Shown: one piece after another, positions 23,720 through 40,020 of the stretch
Layout: each line of letters begins with the position of its first letter
Numbering within the stretch: the stretch's first letter is position 1
NCBI RefSeq assembly: GCF_035594125.1
Contig: NC_087168.1
Location: 18,010,650-18,074,649 of the forward strand
Origin: Scylla paramamosain
Lineage: Eukaryota; Arthropoda; Malacostraca; Decapoda; Portunidae
Direction: 5' to 3'
DNA: 64,000 nt
The notes under the pieces: generated by a model
Told to the model about the DNA's origin: nothing
Databases searched by the model: none
The model's input: only the letters and a program-made list of their open reading frames with translations
Translations under genes and position numbers: made by a program

Positions 23720-24258
23720 ACGGACAGACAGGTAATCACAGGTAAATTATCATGCAAGGGAAGGTGCCACTGCCAACACAGATCAGTAAATGAACCTTTA
23801 ACTCGTGATTCGATCCTGGAAATAAAATAAGTTGAAAGAACTCTCATAAATTATTCGTCATTCTGACAACTTCCCAGGTACAAAAATTTCAAGTCAAAAT
23901 TTTTTATCTGTTAACTGTGATATGTTCTTAACTTAAAGAAGAAGCAATTTATATATGTAAAATATTATTTGGAGTTGTAAGGAGTGCGCCATAGATGACA
24001 ATAATATTTCACTTTAAAAAAGAAATGGAAACAAAAAAAAAACATTTTCCTTTTGATATATACTTCTTATATATGAGGAAAATGAGGATGGTGATGTGAA
24101 GGAGGAGGAAAATGATGATGAGGATGTTGACAAAGATATTGATGGTGATGATACAGATGATGATAATAGTGATGATGGTAATGATAATGGTAATGATGCG
24201 GAGAGAAAAATGGTGATAAGAATGATGGTGACAATGATGATAATGATACAAACTATGG
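23718..24258. other. AT-rich sequence with GAT-rich end
   Basis: Nothing is recognised up to 24070. From 24075 to 24250 GAT/GATG/AATGAT units form a degenerate trinucleotide tract. Confidence 0.6.
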
Positions 24259-25868
<1,610 letters not shown>

Positions 25869-25899
25869 CACCATACAACAAGATTTTACTTCCTGACAA

Positions 25900-26240
25900 A
25901 TATAAGTAAACGCTTTTAATTATAATCAGCGTGACCAAGGTAAGGAAGTGAATGAATGAGACACGAGTGAATGGAAGATTAACATAACATAACCAACACT
26001 TTATTTGATTAATACCACTTTCACACCTTGCTTACCGTTTCCTCTCACTACATCATCTTTATTGACTCTTTCCAATGATCGTAATCAAGGTGAGGAGCTG
26101 AATATGAATGAGAGGCGAGTGAATGGATGTTTAATATTTTATTTATTTATTTATTTATTTTTTTTTTATGTATTTCTTATCCTTTCCTCTCACGGCATCC
26201 CCGTTACTAACACCTTGACTGACATGGTTTCCCTTCAAAA
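25900..26240. repeat. Two tandem units of ~150 bp
   Basis: AATCA-GGTGAGGA--TGAATATGAATGAGA, GCGAGTGAATGGA, then CCTTTCCTCTCAC--CATC and TTGACT occur in order in both halves (25925-26070 and 26080-26225). Confidence 0.75.
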
Positions 26241-26515
26241 TGCTCCGGTACAAAGGTAGAGTATTATGAAAGACACCAGTGACAGTGATTTCAAACAGCA
26301 CTGGCAGCAAAGTGTGATGTAGCATTTCAGGCATCACACACAAAAGAGAGCAAAGGAGCATTTCAGACACCACTGACAGCAAATAGTGATGCAGCATTTC
26401 AAACACCACACACAAAAGGGAGCGAAGGAGCATTTCAAACACCACACAACAAAAGGAATGGTGGAGCATTTCACACAGCCATAGAGGGAGTAATAAAGCA
26501 TTTCAAATCTTTTTA
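26235..26515. repeat. ~37-bp minisatellite, about seven copies
   Basis: The unit resembles GGAGCATTTCAAACACCACA followed by CACAAAAGGGAGCAAA. Translation on the minus strand gives a repeating VFEMLHHSLLC pattern, which is a by-product of the repeat. Confidence 0.85.
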
Positions 26516-27264
26516 AAACCTCTAACTTAATTATCGCGTCTAGCGTTCCTGAGATAGAGTAACATGATGCATAATGTTATTAGCGATGGAGAGGTTGAGG
26601 GAAAAAAGTTGAGTAAGAGCTCTTTAATATGACTGCGACCGAGGCCAAGGATTAAACGAGTGAGATACGACACTGTCAGGTGAGCAGATGATGAACTGAC
26701 CTACCACACCATTTTTCTTTTCCCCTTGCTCCACGCCGCCAGTCTGATTCACGAACAGAGGCACCGGAATGGACTTAATCACGTTTTCAGTAGTGAATCA
26801 TTAGAGGAGCTTTAAAAGATTAATAATTCCTTTATATTATATATGAGGTGCTCTAGCGAAGGGGAAATGAAAAGTCTAATAAAAAATGCTTATTAAAGGT
26901 GACAGTTTCTAAAGAAAATAAAAAAAAGAATTATCAAAAATTATATTGAAGAGTGTACGGTGGATGATACATGGATATATGCATTTATGTTTTACACGGG
27001 AACTGCTACATGTAGGTCTGCTGGGTTTGTGTAGCTTGCTTTGTATGTTGCCATGAGAGTGTGTCTGTTCGATGACCTGAATGGACAGTTTTTTTTATAA
27101 CTCCTCTTTTATTGGAGAGACAATCAGTGGGTCTCTTTCTCTTGATTTCTTTTCTTTGGGTCTTTTCTTTTGTGCATTAAAAAAAAAAAATACGGGATGT
27201 GGGAGGAACACTACGACACAACACTACAGACGAAATAATGAGTGGTATAAAACGACAGAGTAGC
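26516..27264. other. No recognisable gene
   Basis: Mixed AT-rich sequence holding the LINE relic near 26955-27045. Nothing else is supported. Confidence 0.5.
26955..27045 (+). mobile_element. Short relic of a LINE 3' end
   Basis: The stretch GTGGATGATACATGG, followed by a TTTTACACGGGAACTGC block and CATGTAGGTCTGCTGG, matches the 3' UTR of the family A LINE in plus orientation. Confidence 0.5.
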
Positions 27265-27560
27265 CTTCCTGTTATTTCCCTAATGTTTTTTTACGTCACT
27301 CTTCTTACAATGAATAGATGACACTTACCTTCTACTCCTTTTTACCTTAATACACGTTAATTTGCCGCAGCTTCCCTAATGTTCTTATATAATTCTTCTT
27401 ACGGTGAATAGAGTACACTTGCCCAATACTCCTTTTACATTACCGCACGCCACTTCGCAGTTTCCCTGATCTTCTTATACCATTTTCTCTTACAGTGAAT
27501 AGATGACTGAATAGATGGCACTTACCTAATACTAATTTTTCTCTTACTCCAAGCCACTAC
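27265..27560. repeat. Three tandem units of ~100 bp
   Basis: Each unit has TTTCCCTAATGTTCTTATA, ATT-TTCTTAC-GTGAATAGA, ACACTTACC-AATACTCCTTTT and CGCC--TT-GCAG in order. Confidence 0.8.
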
Positions 27561-28509
27561 CCTTGAATACTAATGAGGGTCCCTGTAGATGAATGAAGGA
27601 AAAGGTTCGTGGTTGGCTGTGAGAACTGTAAGGGGCTGGCTACGGTCTGTGGCTGTGAGGGACTGCAGTACTACGCCAGCAGCCCCTCAATAGTCCCTGA
27701 TTACTGAGTTCCCTTGGTTCATTAAGTAATCTTTAATACTACTGTTCTCACGTATCTGCTCCAAGCCTTTTTGAGTAGTAATTAATTTGAATTTAGCCTG
27801 TAATTAAAAGGGTAATTTCCAGCAACTACATTGTATAATTTGGAATGGCGTCTTAGTTTCCATGATATTTTTTTTCTCTTATTTTTTTCTGAGCGTATGT
27901 ACTTCTTTTCTTATTTGTATCACTGGTAATAACTGAGAGTGTCATAGAACGTTTTACTGTACTCTCCGTTAAATATATGGTACAATCCGGAATGGTGTTT
28001 TATTTTCCAAGATATTTTCTCACATTCCTCCCAGCGTCTGTACTTTTTATTCTTATTTTCATCCGTGGTAATAACTGAAAGTGCCACAGGACGTGTTACT
28101 GTACTTGCGGGTCAAATAAATGGTTTAATCTACAGTGGCGTTTTATTTATTTATTTTTTTCATTATATTTTTTTGTCCTTATATTTTTCCGGAGTGTCTG
28201 TCCTTCTCCATTTCCCCTCTCTGGTAATAATGAAAGCGTGATTTAAAAGTGCCACTGAACGTATTATTTCCAGCGACTAAAGTGTACAGTTTGAAATGAC
28301 GTTTTGTTCTTTCATTGGTCAACTTTTTTTTTTTTTCCCACATTTTTACTCAGCGTCTGTGCTCCGTTTTCCCCCTCCAGCAATAATGAATGTACGGTTT
28401 AAAAGTACCATATAGCGTATCACTCCCAGGAATTAAAGTGTATAATATAGAATAACGTTATATTTTTCATGAGTTAACATTTTTCATATATTCTTTCAGA
28501 GCATCTGTC

Positions 28510-28900
28510 ATTATAAGAACATAACAACATAAGAAATAAGGGAAGCTGCAAGAAGTGACCAGGCTTACACGTGGCAGTCCCTGTATGAAATATACCTACC
28601 TATTTCCACTTATCATCCCCATCCATAAGATCGTCTAATCTTCTCTTAAAGCTCCTTAATGTCCTAGCACTAACAACATGATTACTGAGTCCGTTCCACT
28701 CATCTACCACTCTATTTGAGAACCAATTTCTTCCTATCTCTTTCCTAAACCTAAATTTTTCAAGCTTGAACCCGTTATTTCTTGTTTTATCCTGGTTGCT
28801 GATCCTACGAATTTTGCTTACATCCCCCTTGTTATAACCCTTATTCCACTTAAAGACTTCTATCAGGTCCCCTCTTAACCTACGTCTCTACGTCTCCTTA
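28510..28900 (-). mobile_element. 5'-truncated LINE, family A, best-preserved copy
   Basis: The minus strand holds the end of a non-LTR retrotransposon second frame, its stop, and a roughly 90-bp 3' UTR ending in an AT-rich tail with repeated TTATGTT/TTCTTAT units. It interrupts the roughly 150-bp tandem array, since array sequence resumes on both sides (GCATCTGTC before, CTCCATGGTAATAATGAAGG after). Five-prime truncation is typical of LINE insertions. Confidence 0.9.
28600..28891 (-). pseudogene. LINE ORF2 C-terminal fragment, CR1/L2-like
   Basis: The reading frame gives RRRLRGDLIEVFKWNKGYNK, later GFKLEKFRFRKEIGRNWFSN and RVVDEWNGLSNHVVSARTL, and ends SFKRRLDDLMDGDDKWK plus a TAG stop at 28602-28600. 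This is the conserved tail downstream of the reverse transcriptase in many CR1/L2-like LINEs (LRGDLIEVFK, F--R-V--WN-L, F--RLD). The clade is an inference. No reverse transcriptase catalytic motif is present. Confidence 0.85.
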
Positions 28901-29334
28901 CTTCCCTCCATGGTAATAATGAAGGTATGGTCTAAAAGTCTCACAGAACAAAGTACTTCCAGGGATTAAACTGTATAATGTGGAATGGCATTTTATTTTC
29001 AGTTAGTCAACATATCTTTTTTTTCATATTTTTTCGGAGCGTCTGTCCTTATAACCCCCTTGGTAATAATGAAGGTATGATATAAAAATGTCATACAGCG
29101 TGTTATTTCCAGCGACTGAACTGCATAATCTGAACACTTTATTTTCCACTAAGATGTATTTTTGTACTATTCTTCTTGAACATCAATTTTCTTTTTGTGG
29201 GAGGCAATAATGGATGTGAATGAATTAAGCGTGTAATCAAATGAACTCCTTCCAGCGACAAAAATACACGATTTAGAATGTTTTATATTTCACGCAGTCT
29301 TTCCTTTTATCCATTCTTGTCGTGTGCGTAATAA

Positions 29335-30001
<667 letters not shown>

Positions 30002-30436
30002 CTTACGCTCTCTTCTTGCAGTAAGGAGTCTCAATTAAACGCGTAAATTAAAGTGTTACTCACAGCACAAAATTCTATACAATGTTGTACTTTTTATTGG
30101 GTAAGTTTTTTTTTCTTTTCTTCTCTTATTCACTCTTCTCATGTTTTGACCTGTTCCTCTCCTCTGGTAATATGAAGCATGAATTAAGTGTGTAATTAAA
30201 CGTGTCCTTTCCACCACAAAACTATATAACCTGCAATGTTTTATTTCTCACGAGTTAAGTTTCTTCTCATTCTCAGTATCATTTTCATTCTTTTCGTTTC
30301 TCTTTCTCCTCGTGTGTGCGTGTTCTCGTCCCATCTGTGGCAATAAGGAGTCTGAATTAAGCTCATAATTTAACTAGTCATTTTCATCCATTAAAATTAT
30401 GTAACTTAGAATTGTACTTTTCATTTCGTAAGATTA

Positions 30437-30454
30437 TCCTTTTATCCATTTTTC

Positions 30455-30490
<36 letters not shown>
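30437..30490. repeat. (GT)n microsatellite
   Basis: About 38 bp of GT inside the array after TTTTCTTG. Confidence 0.9.
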
Positions 30491-30494
<4 letters not shown>

Positions 30495-30700
30495 CTTTCT
30501 CCCAGTCATAAGGAGTCAGTCATAAGGAGTCAGAATTAAGCGTATAATTAAACGCGTTACTTCCAGCGACTAAAATTATATAATCTTTAATATTGTACTC
30601 TTCATTTGGGAAAATCTCCATTTCTCTTTGCCTTTACCCTTTCATTCGGGCAATAATGAGTCCAAATTAACGTGTAATTGGATGCTTATTAATTAGAAGG

Positions 30701-31235
30701 TTATTTCCAACCACAGCTACACAAGTGGAATGTTTTGTTTAGATGGGCGGTTTGAAATACGATCCGTGAGTCGAACAGAGGCGCGGATATTTTAAGCAAG
30801 GCTTCATTATGCTTCATCAGGCAGCCTCGTGAATGAAGGAATGTACCGCACTGTGTCCTTTGTGTGCTGTAATATTTTTTTCATGTGAGCTTTATAAATT
30901 GGGTTAGAAATTTGTATCTACCAATTTGTAAAAGTCAATGAAATTTGTACATATATAAATGAACAAAAATACTACGCTCTAGTTCTAAGCTTTATCCAAA
31001 CTTATGAAACTTTGCAGGAGGGTAAAAATTTTAGTTACCAAAATAAATTCTACAAATAAGAATTAAACAAAAAGAAAAAAAAATGCATATAGTCATTTTG
31101 ACAAAGGTAAACCAATTTTTCCATTTATCAAGTTGTACAAATGAAGAAAAGTTTCACATCTACGAAATGGAACGAAACTAAAAACAAATGCATATATCAA
31201 TTTATACAAAATAATACACTGTGTCTCGAAATCAG
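30701..31235. other. No recognisable feature
   Basis: AT-rich sequence. No gene or repeat supported. Confidence 0.5.
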
Positions 31236-31708
31236 TACAGTAAAATCCCTCATCCGGCATTCGAGTATCCGGCAGCTTCAAGTATTCGGCACATTTTTCC
31301 CCGAGCCTTAAAATCAATAAAAAATCAATGTGTACTCATAAAAGCGATTAAAATTCCCGCGCGAGGCATACTTTGTCCCCTCGCCATCAGAGCGTACTGC
31401 TTCGCGCCATCCGCGGCCCACTGCACTGTGTTTACTCAGTGACTCAGTCCCGTGTGTGCACTGTTTATCGCCTGACGCCTTCATCATGCCTAAAGTTGTA
31501 GAAAAGAGGAAGCGTGTTGTGCTTACACTTAAGCAGCTGATCAGATCAGCTGCTGATTAAGATCAGCTGATCATTGTTATGGTAAGATGCGTGAGTGTAG
31601 GGTGGTGATTGTGGACATAATTTCACTTCTATTCAAGTATCCGGCAATATTCAAGTATCCGGCATGTCGGCGGTCCCGTTGATGCCGGATGAGAGGGATT
31701 TTACTGTA
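31236..31708 (+). mobile_element. Tigger/pogo-type MITE, copy 2
   Basis: This element at 31238-31706 is nearly identical over its whole length to the one at 7507-7977, with a 2-bp deletion in the left terminal repeat and a scatter of single-base changes. It is flanked by TA at 31236-31237 and 31707-31708. The two copies share the same internal deletion and the same truncated transposase start, so they were amplified from one deleted progenitor. Confidence 0.92.
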
Positions 31709-31719
31709 TTACAGCAGTA

Positions 31720-31940
31720 CTTTTTTTAAACTTAAGATTAGTACTCGCCGAGGAAAAAAAAATAAATGAATAAATAAATAAAGTTACCAGTACTGCCCCA
31801 GAGAGGAGAGACCGACATCTTTTGCACATTTTTTTTCTGTTCATGTACGAGAGGCACAGGCTAACGGCAACAAAACTGACAGAAAAAGAAGAAAGCCCAC
31901 TAAAGTTACCAGTCCCTAGAGAGAAGACTCCAACAGTTTT
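31720..31940. repeat. Dispersed repeat C, two tandem degraded copies
   Basis: Two units of about 110 bp each contain an A-rich run followed by AAAGTTACCAGT and CAGAGAGGAGAG or CTAGAGAGAAGA. Both resemble the repeat at 5055-5150 and 43888-43985. They directly follow the second Tigger MITE. Confidence 0.5.
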
Positions 31941-32155
31941 TGCACTTGCCAAGTTTAAGAAGTTAGAAATTTTTAGCCTACAGAAATCTAATTATTCCTA
32001 AAGCCGTGTACTCCTGTCCTGTATTCCCTTCTATCCATCTCGACTGAAGACTTATGGGTGTCTTTTATGCTGGCCAGCCTATCTCCGCCCCCAGACCTGT
32101 TGAAATGCCGCTGGTTCCATTTGGCGAGGCGGGTTTCTTTATATGCTTTAATTAG
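31941..32155. other. No recognisable feature
   Basis: Short plain stretch before the GA tract. Confidence 0.5.
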
Positions 32156-33383
<1,228 letters not shown>

Positions 33384-33479
33384 CACTTGGAATGCTCATC
33401 TCGCGGACAACTTTGGTATTCAGTCAACCACAATTAAACTTTAGCTTATGAAGTCATATCCTACCACCACTCTGCTTGT

Positions 33480-34060
33480 CCTTGCCGCCACCACCACCAC
33501 CACCACCACCATCCCTATGACCACCACTACCACCACCACCGTTACCACTGCAACTAATCACCACCACGACTCTAACAACCCAACTACTACATTCACCACA
33601 ATCTTTTTCACTACCACCACAACTACCCTAATCACCATCATTGCAGCCACTCACCATCACGACCCTCTCTCTACATTTCACCATTTCTCATCACTCATCA
33701 TTATCTTTTTTTCTCTCCCACTGCCATCACCATAATTACCATTACAACCACCAGCACAACCGCAGTTATGCCAGGATTCTAACTACATCACGCTCATCAT
33801 TACCGTTTCACTCTCAACACCATTTTGAGTCCATTTACAATCATGACAGCATCACCACAAGTACTGCAATCACCGCTCTTAGTCGAGGCAACCACACTAT
33901 CTCCCTCATTATCACTACTAATTTATGTGTATCCACTACTATTACATCACCATCACCACCACAATCACCACAGCCATAAAGAAGCAGTTCCATAACATCA
34001 CTTCTGTACACCATTACTACAATCATTACAGGACCACCACCATCACCACTAGGACATAAA
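33480..34060. repeat. Degenerate (CCA/ACC)n region
   Basis: ACC, CCA, ATC and ACT trinucleotides dominate about 550 bp. The Thr/His-rich frames are repeat artefacts. Confidence 0.75.
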
Positions 34061-34570
34061 TTGAATCTTTCACTCCTATTAGGGACATAGTTTCGTAATC
34101 ATACATCACTGATACATTTCTTTTCATTACACATCCATTTATAAACATTATACTCGTTGGACATTGAAAATCCACCCTTTTAATGCCCTTCTTCTTTTTG
34201 TCTGTGCTTGAAAAGACCGTATGCAGTACTCCTCGTGTTGTGACTTGTTGCATATCACGGTGAAAAAAAAAAGTGCAATTTGATTTACGGGTCGTTTTTT
34301 CATCTTTGGTTTCCTATCTGCATATCACGAGAGGTAAGGTAACACTCTCTTATTTGATCACCTTAAGGCATTCCATCCCATACATCTCTTAAGGGGAAAG
34401 ATTCACTAGTGTTTCTTGATAACTTGGTGATTGGGGTTCCTTGTTTGGTTGTTTCATACTGTTAAGGATCAAGTAACACTCTCTTATTGCTCCCGCGATC
34501 ACCTTACTTCGTTGCATCTTGTACATTTCTTACGGGGGAAAGTTTCACGAGATGCCTTTACAAATCGCCC
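34061..34570. repeat. Two tandem units of ~120 bp
   Basis: AAGTAACACTCTCTTATT, GATCACCTTA---C-TT-CAT, TACAT-TCTTA-GGGGAAAG and TTCAC-AG occur in order at about 34335-34420 and 34460-34550. Sequence before 34330 is unremarkable. Confidence 0.7.
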
Positions 34571-34794
34571 AGTCTGGAATCTAGAGTGGCAGGGACGGAC
34601 TGACTTTAATTTCATGTTTTTCTCCTTTTCATGCGTGAAGGAGGGCAGTTAAGGGTACATAAAAAGGGGGCAGAATCTTGTGGGGTGGAGGGGGGGGCAA
34701 GTTACCTCACCCCTCCTGAGAAAAGTTAACTGGAGAAGAAATTACAAAATGTTAAATAGTTAAATTTAGTTAAGGAGATGTTCCGATACTTTTT
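34571..34794. other. No recognisable feature
   Basis: Contains a G-run at 34688-34697. Nothing else. Confidence 0.5.
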
Positions 34795-35400
34795 TTTTTT
34801 CTCGAAATAGGGAGAGAAGAGAAACACGCTGAGACTTCCAAACATTGCCAGTGAAAGGAATGAAAGAGTGGTAATGATTCAATGCCCTTAACGAGTATCG
34901 GAGCAATTAAGAAGCAGAAACCCTCAAAATACAAGGTAAATTAGATAAAATTTGTCGAAACTCCTTTCTTAATTATGGAAAAATAAGTAACAGACAGAGT
35001 GTTCTAGACATTACCAGCGAAAAGGATGGAAGAGAATGATTAAATACCCTAATCGAATATCAGAAAGAAATTTAAAAGTAGAAACTCCCAAAATAGGAGA
35101 TAGAATTAGATAAGATTTCCTCAAACTCCTTTCTTAAGTATTAAAAGATGAGAAACAGACAAGATTTCCAGACATTACCAGTTAAAGGGAAGGAAGAGAA
35201 GCTATAATTAATTGCCCTAAACTTGCATCTGGGAGCAATATAGAAGTAGAAACACCAAAATAGAAAGTTAAATAAGATAGTACTATGCTCCTTTCTCGAC
35301 GCAAGAAGACATAAATTGGCAGAGACTTCCAGACATTACAAGTGAAAGCGGTGAATGATAATGATTAAGACCCCCCCTTACTCGTGTGTCAGAGAGCAAT
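34795..35400. repeat. Four tandem units of ~155 bp
   Basis: Units share AGACTTCCAGACATTACCAG, TGAAAGG-A-GAA-GA, AATGATTAA-T-CCCTAA, AGCAATATAGAAG-AGAAAC, CCAAAATA and ACTCCTTTCT. They start near 34830, 35000, 35165 and 35320. Confidence 0.85.
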
Positions 35401-35624
35401 ATGGTAACTTAACTTAACTTTGCTATGGTTGAAATAAAAAACACTTACGGTAACTTAACTTAACCTGACTTTACTATGTTTGAAATCCAAAAACACAACA
35501 CAAGCTTACACACTGACACCATTCCACTATCAAACCTCACCATCCTTAGCCAACAAAACCTTATCATTATCAACAAGAGGGAGGTTTCAAGACATTTTCC
35601 CTAATAATTTTGGATCATTCTTTC
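35401..35624. repeat. Short ~50-bp duplication
   Basis: GGTAACTTAACTTAAC, CT--CTATG-TTGAAAT and AAAAACAC occur in order at 35403 and again at 35448. The rest is plain. Confidence 0.65.
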
Positions 35625-35705
35625 CGACTACTCTTTGGGGACTGGCACCTTCAGTGAGCAACTTTTTTTTTCCAGACCTTTTGTTGCCCTTGGCTAGAGA
35701 CACTA
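35625..35705. repeat. Dispersed repeat C, inverted copy
   Basis: GGGGACTGGCACCTTCAGTG, a T-rich run and TTTTGTTGCCCTTGGCTAGA form the inverse of the repeat at 43888-43985. Confidence 0.65.
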
Positions 35706-35744
35706 AACACGAACCACATAACGAACATAAACACACATACTAAC

Positions 35745-35950
35745 ACCATACCAACAGCAAAACTCACAGTACACTACCAAAACACCACTAGTACTACCAA
35801 TAACACCATATCACTACCAAAAACTATAAATACACTTCAGATTTCACAACCACCACCACCATTACCACCAGTAACACCAGATCACTACCAAAAACTGAAC
35901 AAAACACTTCACATTTCACAACCACCACCACCATCACCACCACCACCAAC
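35745..35950. repeat. ACC-rich duplicated units
   Basis: AACACCA-ATCACTACCAAAA, ACACTTCA-ATTTCACAAC and CACCACCACCAT recur at about 35800 and 35870. Confidence 0.75.
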
Positions 35951-36204
35951 ACACGTACCGAGCGACCGAGGAAAGAGAGACGGATGATCGAAAAAGGAAG
36001 AGCAGGACGAGACGAGGAGGAAAAGAAAGCTATTTACCAGTGCCCGGCGTGGAGAACCCGTGGCTCCATTAGTGCGGTAGGAGGCATTGGGGCGGGAGTG
36101 TTAAAGGACCGAATTCACCACATTAGCTCTTAACTCTCTCACAGGAACACTCGCTTCACTTCGGGGAGGTTCTAGTATTAGCTCTGGGTTCCCACTTGGG
36201 TCCG
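35951..36204. other. No recognisable feature
   Basis: Plain sequence before the GAGC/GA tract. Confidence 0.5.
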
Positions 36205-37063
<859 letters not shown>

Positions 37064-37067
<4 letters not shown>

Positions 37068-37399
37068 AATCAGTCAGGTGGTAAAGGTAACAGGTAGGCA
37101 GGTGATCAATTTGGAGCGTCAAGACTCGACACGCAGGCAGGTGTGTGCAGGTACAAGCCATTTAATTAACTCCCACCCACACCTTCTCCATACCTGTACT
37201 AACACCTGTGATAAGACTAAGAGTGTCCCCTCCTGTATTAATTATTTATGTATGTCATTTGCAGATGTTTCAAGTATTTTTAAAAGTCTTATTTGGTGTT
37301 TTTTTTTCTCGTTCTTCCACGAATATTTTGGCTGGTATTCTTTGGTGATATTTTAATCTATCCTTGCTTCCTACGCTGTAATGTATTGGTGCTTCATTC
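37064..37399. other. No recognisable feature
   Basis: Mixed sequence. No gene supported. Confidence 0.5.
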
Positions 37400-38150
37400 T
37401 CCTGCACTTTCATATATTTTTCCCCTTACTAAAAGTGTTTAAAATTCGCATCTTTTCAATGCTTTCACTTTCATGAAAATACTCTATCTTATCTTTTCCT
37501 TCTCGTATATAGATTGTCTCTATTTTATTTCCGTGCATTATTAGTAAATTTTCTTTTCTATTTCTAAAACTATACTAATTTTTTAAAAACTAATATCCAT
37601 TTGTTCACATATTTACTGACATTCACAAAAATATTCTATCTTACCATTCCCTCCCGCATATGAATTACATCTGCTTCATCTTCGTGTTTCGTTAGTATGA
37701 TTTTTTTTTGTTTCTAAAACTCTCCAACTTAAAAAAAAAACCGTATCTTTTTTGATTTACAATTTTCTTCCTGAAATTCATAATAATAATTTATCTTATC
37801 TTTCCCATCCGTATATACAATATATATATTTTTGTCTTCAAGCATCTTCAATATAATTTATTTATAAAACTTTAAAACTTTTAAAACTCTTCTTTCATTT
37901 AAACATGTTCTGACATTCATAATAATATTATACCTCATCTTTCCCTCTCGTGTATAAATAATCTCTTCTTTATATTCGTGTATAATTTTTTTCTTTATAA
38001 AACTCTACAACTTTTAAAACTCCTTTACATTCATAACAGTCTACCTTATCTATCTACTTGTATACATATTATCTCTATGTCCATCTCTTTCTGCTGTTAG
38101 TCTACTCGTACTTTAAAACTCACGTCCTTTCATCAACAGTTTTTCTTTCC
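37400..38150. repeat. Diverged ~135-bp tandem array, about five units
   Basis: Units share a TGACATTCA-AA-AATA block, CTATCTTATCTTTCCCTCTC, GTATAT--AT-ATCTCT-T, TTCGTGT and AAAACTCT-CAACTT. They recur near 37470, 37620, 37775, 37910 and 38030. Confidence 0.75.
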
Positions 38151-38218
38151 ATAATAAACTTTCTAATCTATTTCCTCCTTCCTTTGCATAACATTACATC
38201 ACCTTCACATAATATCAG

Positions 38219-38402
38219 AGTTCAGGCGGCTTTTCATGTCCCTTATCCCTGGTCTTACATCATGGCTCTCCCCGCGCCGTGTCTCCGCTGTGGGTACCAT
38301 CCTTAAAACAGGGTACAAGCTAACGGGTGATCACCAATACGTGGCAGAAATACTTGAAAAACATGGGCCATTTAACGAAGCCACACATTCACCGACAAGG
38401 GT
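38219..38402 (+). CDS. Unidentified candidate exon
   Basis: A pyrimidine-rich stretch ending CAG precedes 38219, and GTACGC follows at 38403. Between them an open frame encodes FRRLFMSLIPGLTSWLSPRR followed by VSAVGTILKTGYKLTGDHQY and VAEILEKHGPF. It is not low-complexity, unlike nearly every other frame here. I do not recognise the family, there are no neighbouring exons, and it may be chance or an old transposon fragment. Confidence 0.3.
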
Positions 38403-38407
38403 ACGCC

Positions 38408-38440
38408 ATCCACCACCACCACCACCACCACCACCACCTC
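38408..38440. repeat. (CCA)n
   Basis: About 30 bp of CCA directly follow the candidate exon. Confidence 0.9.
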
Positions 38441-38750
38441 TTCATTCTTTCTTCACTCCCTCTTGTGTTTCGTACTCTTAAATGCTCTGGGTCTTCATCT
38501 GCGGTGTTTATCAAGACCTCACAGATTATTAATGGGATTCCTCGTGATTTTTTTTTCCTATTAGTGATGCAGCATACTTGTTAAACACTGCCCGGGATCA
38601 TTAAGACTCTCCACTATCTGTCTTTCTCAAAACAACATTCCTCCTCTTCTCAGACGTATTAAGAAAGAGAAAATAATGAGTTCCTTTCTTTTTTGACATG
38701 AGGAAAATTGTAAAGGTAAAAATAATTAGTTTATGGCTTCCGGCTGATGA
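38441..38750. other. No recognisable feature
   Basis: Plain sequence. GATGCAGCATACTTGTTAAAC at 38564 is related to a block in the array at 39320-39775. Confidence 0.5.
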
Positions 38751-39105
38751 GAGACGAAAATAAAGAAATACAAAGGAGGAAAAATAGATGTTACAGAGTA
38801 CAAATAAAGAAGGAAACACAGAAAGTAAAGAGAGAGAGTATAAACAAAGGAGAAAATACATAAAATACACAAGAACTAAAAATCTTATTAGAGGAAGGCG
38901 TTACAGAGACCAAACTCACACACAACACAACACAAGAATACAAAATAGTAAAGAAAATAAAAAAAAGAGGAAATACTGATAATAAGAAAAGAGTACAAAA
39001 AAGAAGGAAACGCATATAAAGAATAAAAAAAAGCAAAAAAATCACTGCAAGGAAAGGTGTTACAAGGACAAGACTCCCGCAATACAACGCAACACAAAGC
39101 AGGAA
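38751..39105. repeat. Two tandem units of ~165 bp, A-rich
   Basis: AAGAAGGAAAC-CA-A-AAAG, GGAAGG-GTTACA, GAC-A-ACTC-C-CA-AACA and AACACAA occur in order in both halves. Confidence 0.65.
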
Positions 39106-39319
39106 AAGGTATTTACAGGCATGAGTGACTTAACCAACACACGTCCACGTCCCATCAATCTAGATACTATTTCCTCCTTCATCTTCTTTTTTTCCCTCAC
39201 CCTCTTCTTCTTCCCGCTCCCATCCTTCCCTCCCATCTATCCTCTGCGTCTCATTACCCTTATGAGCTCCGGGATACATGTGAGATACGTCCCAAGCTAA
39301 GAGAGATTTCATATTTTTT
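39106..39319. other. No recognisable feature
   Basis: Pyrimidine-rich plain sequence. Confidence 0.5.
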
Positions 39320-39775
39320 TCCCTTTTTTTTTTTTTCCTCCTTCAGTTGTTTTTCTCTCAGGTCCAAAAATTTAAAACGCTTTGGGCTCTTAGAAGGAAT
39401 ATTTTCAAAGGTCGTAGAAATGATTAGTGTGATTCTTGTGAGTGGTTTACCTATTGACGATGCAGAATACTTGTTAAACTGTTATTAGAATCATAGAAAC
39501 ACTCTTAAAATTTCTCAGTAACATTTACAAGACACTTCCAAAGGCCGTACAAAATCATCAGTATGCTTCTCATGGCTTCTTTCCTCGTTGATGGTGCAGA
39601 ATACTTGTTAAACTATCACTAGAAGCATCCACAGCGGTTTCTCTCTAAGACCCCAAAAATTTAAAGTCTTTGGGCTCTCAGTAAGACTATTTTGAAGGGC
39701 GGTAAATTAAAGGGTGGTAAAAATTATTAGTGTGATTCTCGTGTCTGCTTTTCCTACTGATGGTGCAAAATACAC
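39320..39775. repeat. Three tandem units of ~150 bp
   Basis: Units share CAAAAATTTAAA-CTTTGG and GCTCTCAG, then GG-CGTA-AAA-ATTAGTGTG, ATTCTCGTG and GATGGTGCAGAATACTTG. A further relative is at 38500-38590. Confidence 0.8.
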
Positions 39776-39976
39776 ATACAAATACAGATAAGGGGAAACG
39801 AAGCACACATACGGATATAAGCAAGGAAAAAGAAAACACATACACAGATAATTATAAGTGAGGGAAAACAACACACACACACACACACAAGTAAGGAAAA
39901 AGAAAAACAAACACACACTCTCAAATACACCTAATGAAAAACAAAACAGACACACAAATATAACTAAAGAAAAAAG

Positions 39977-40020
<44 letters not shown>
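39776..40020. repeat. CA-rich minisatellite ending in (CA)n
   Basis: ACACATAC-GATATAA-AAGGAAAAAGAAAA-type units repeat with a period of about 45 bp, followed by (CA)n at 39978-40018. Confidence 0.75.
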
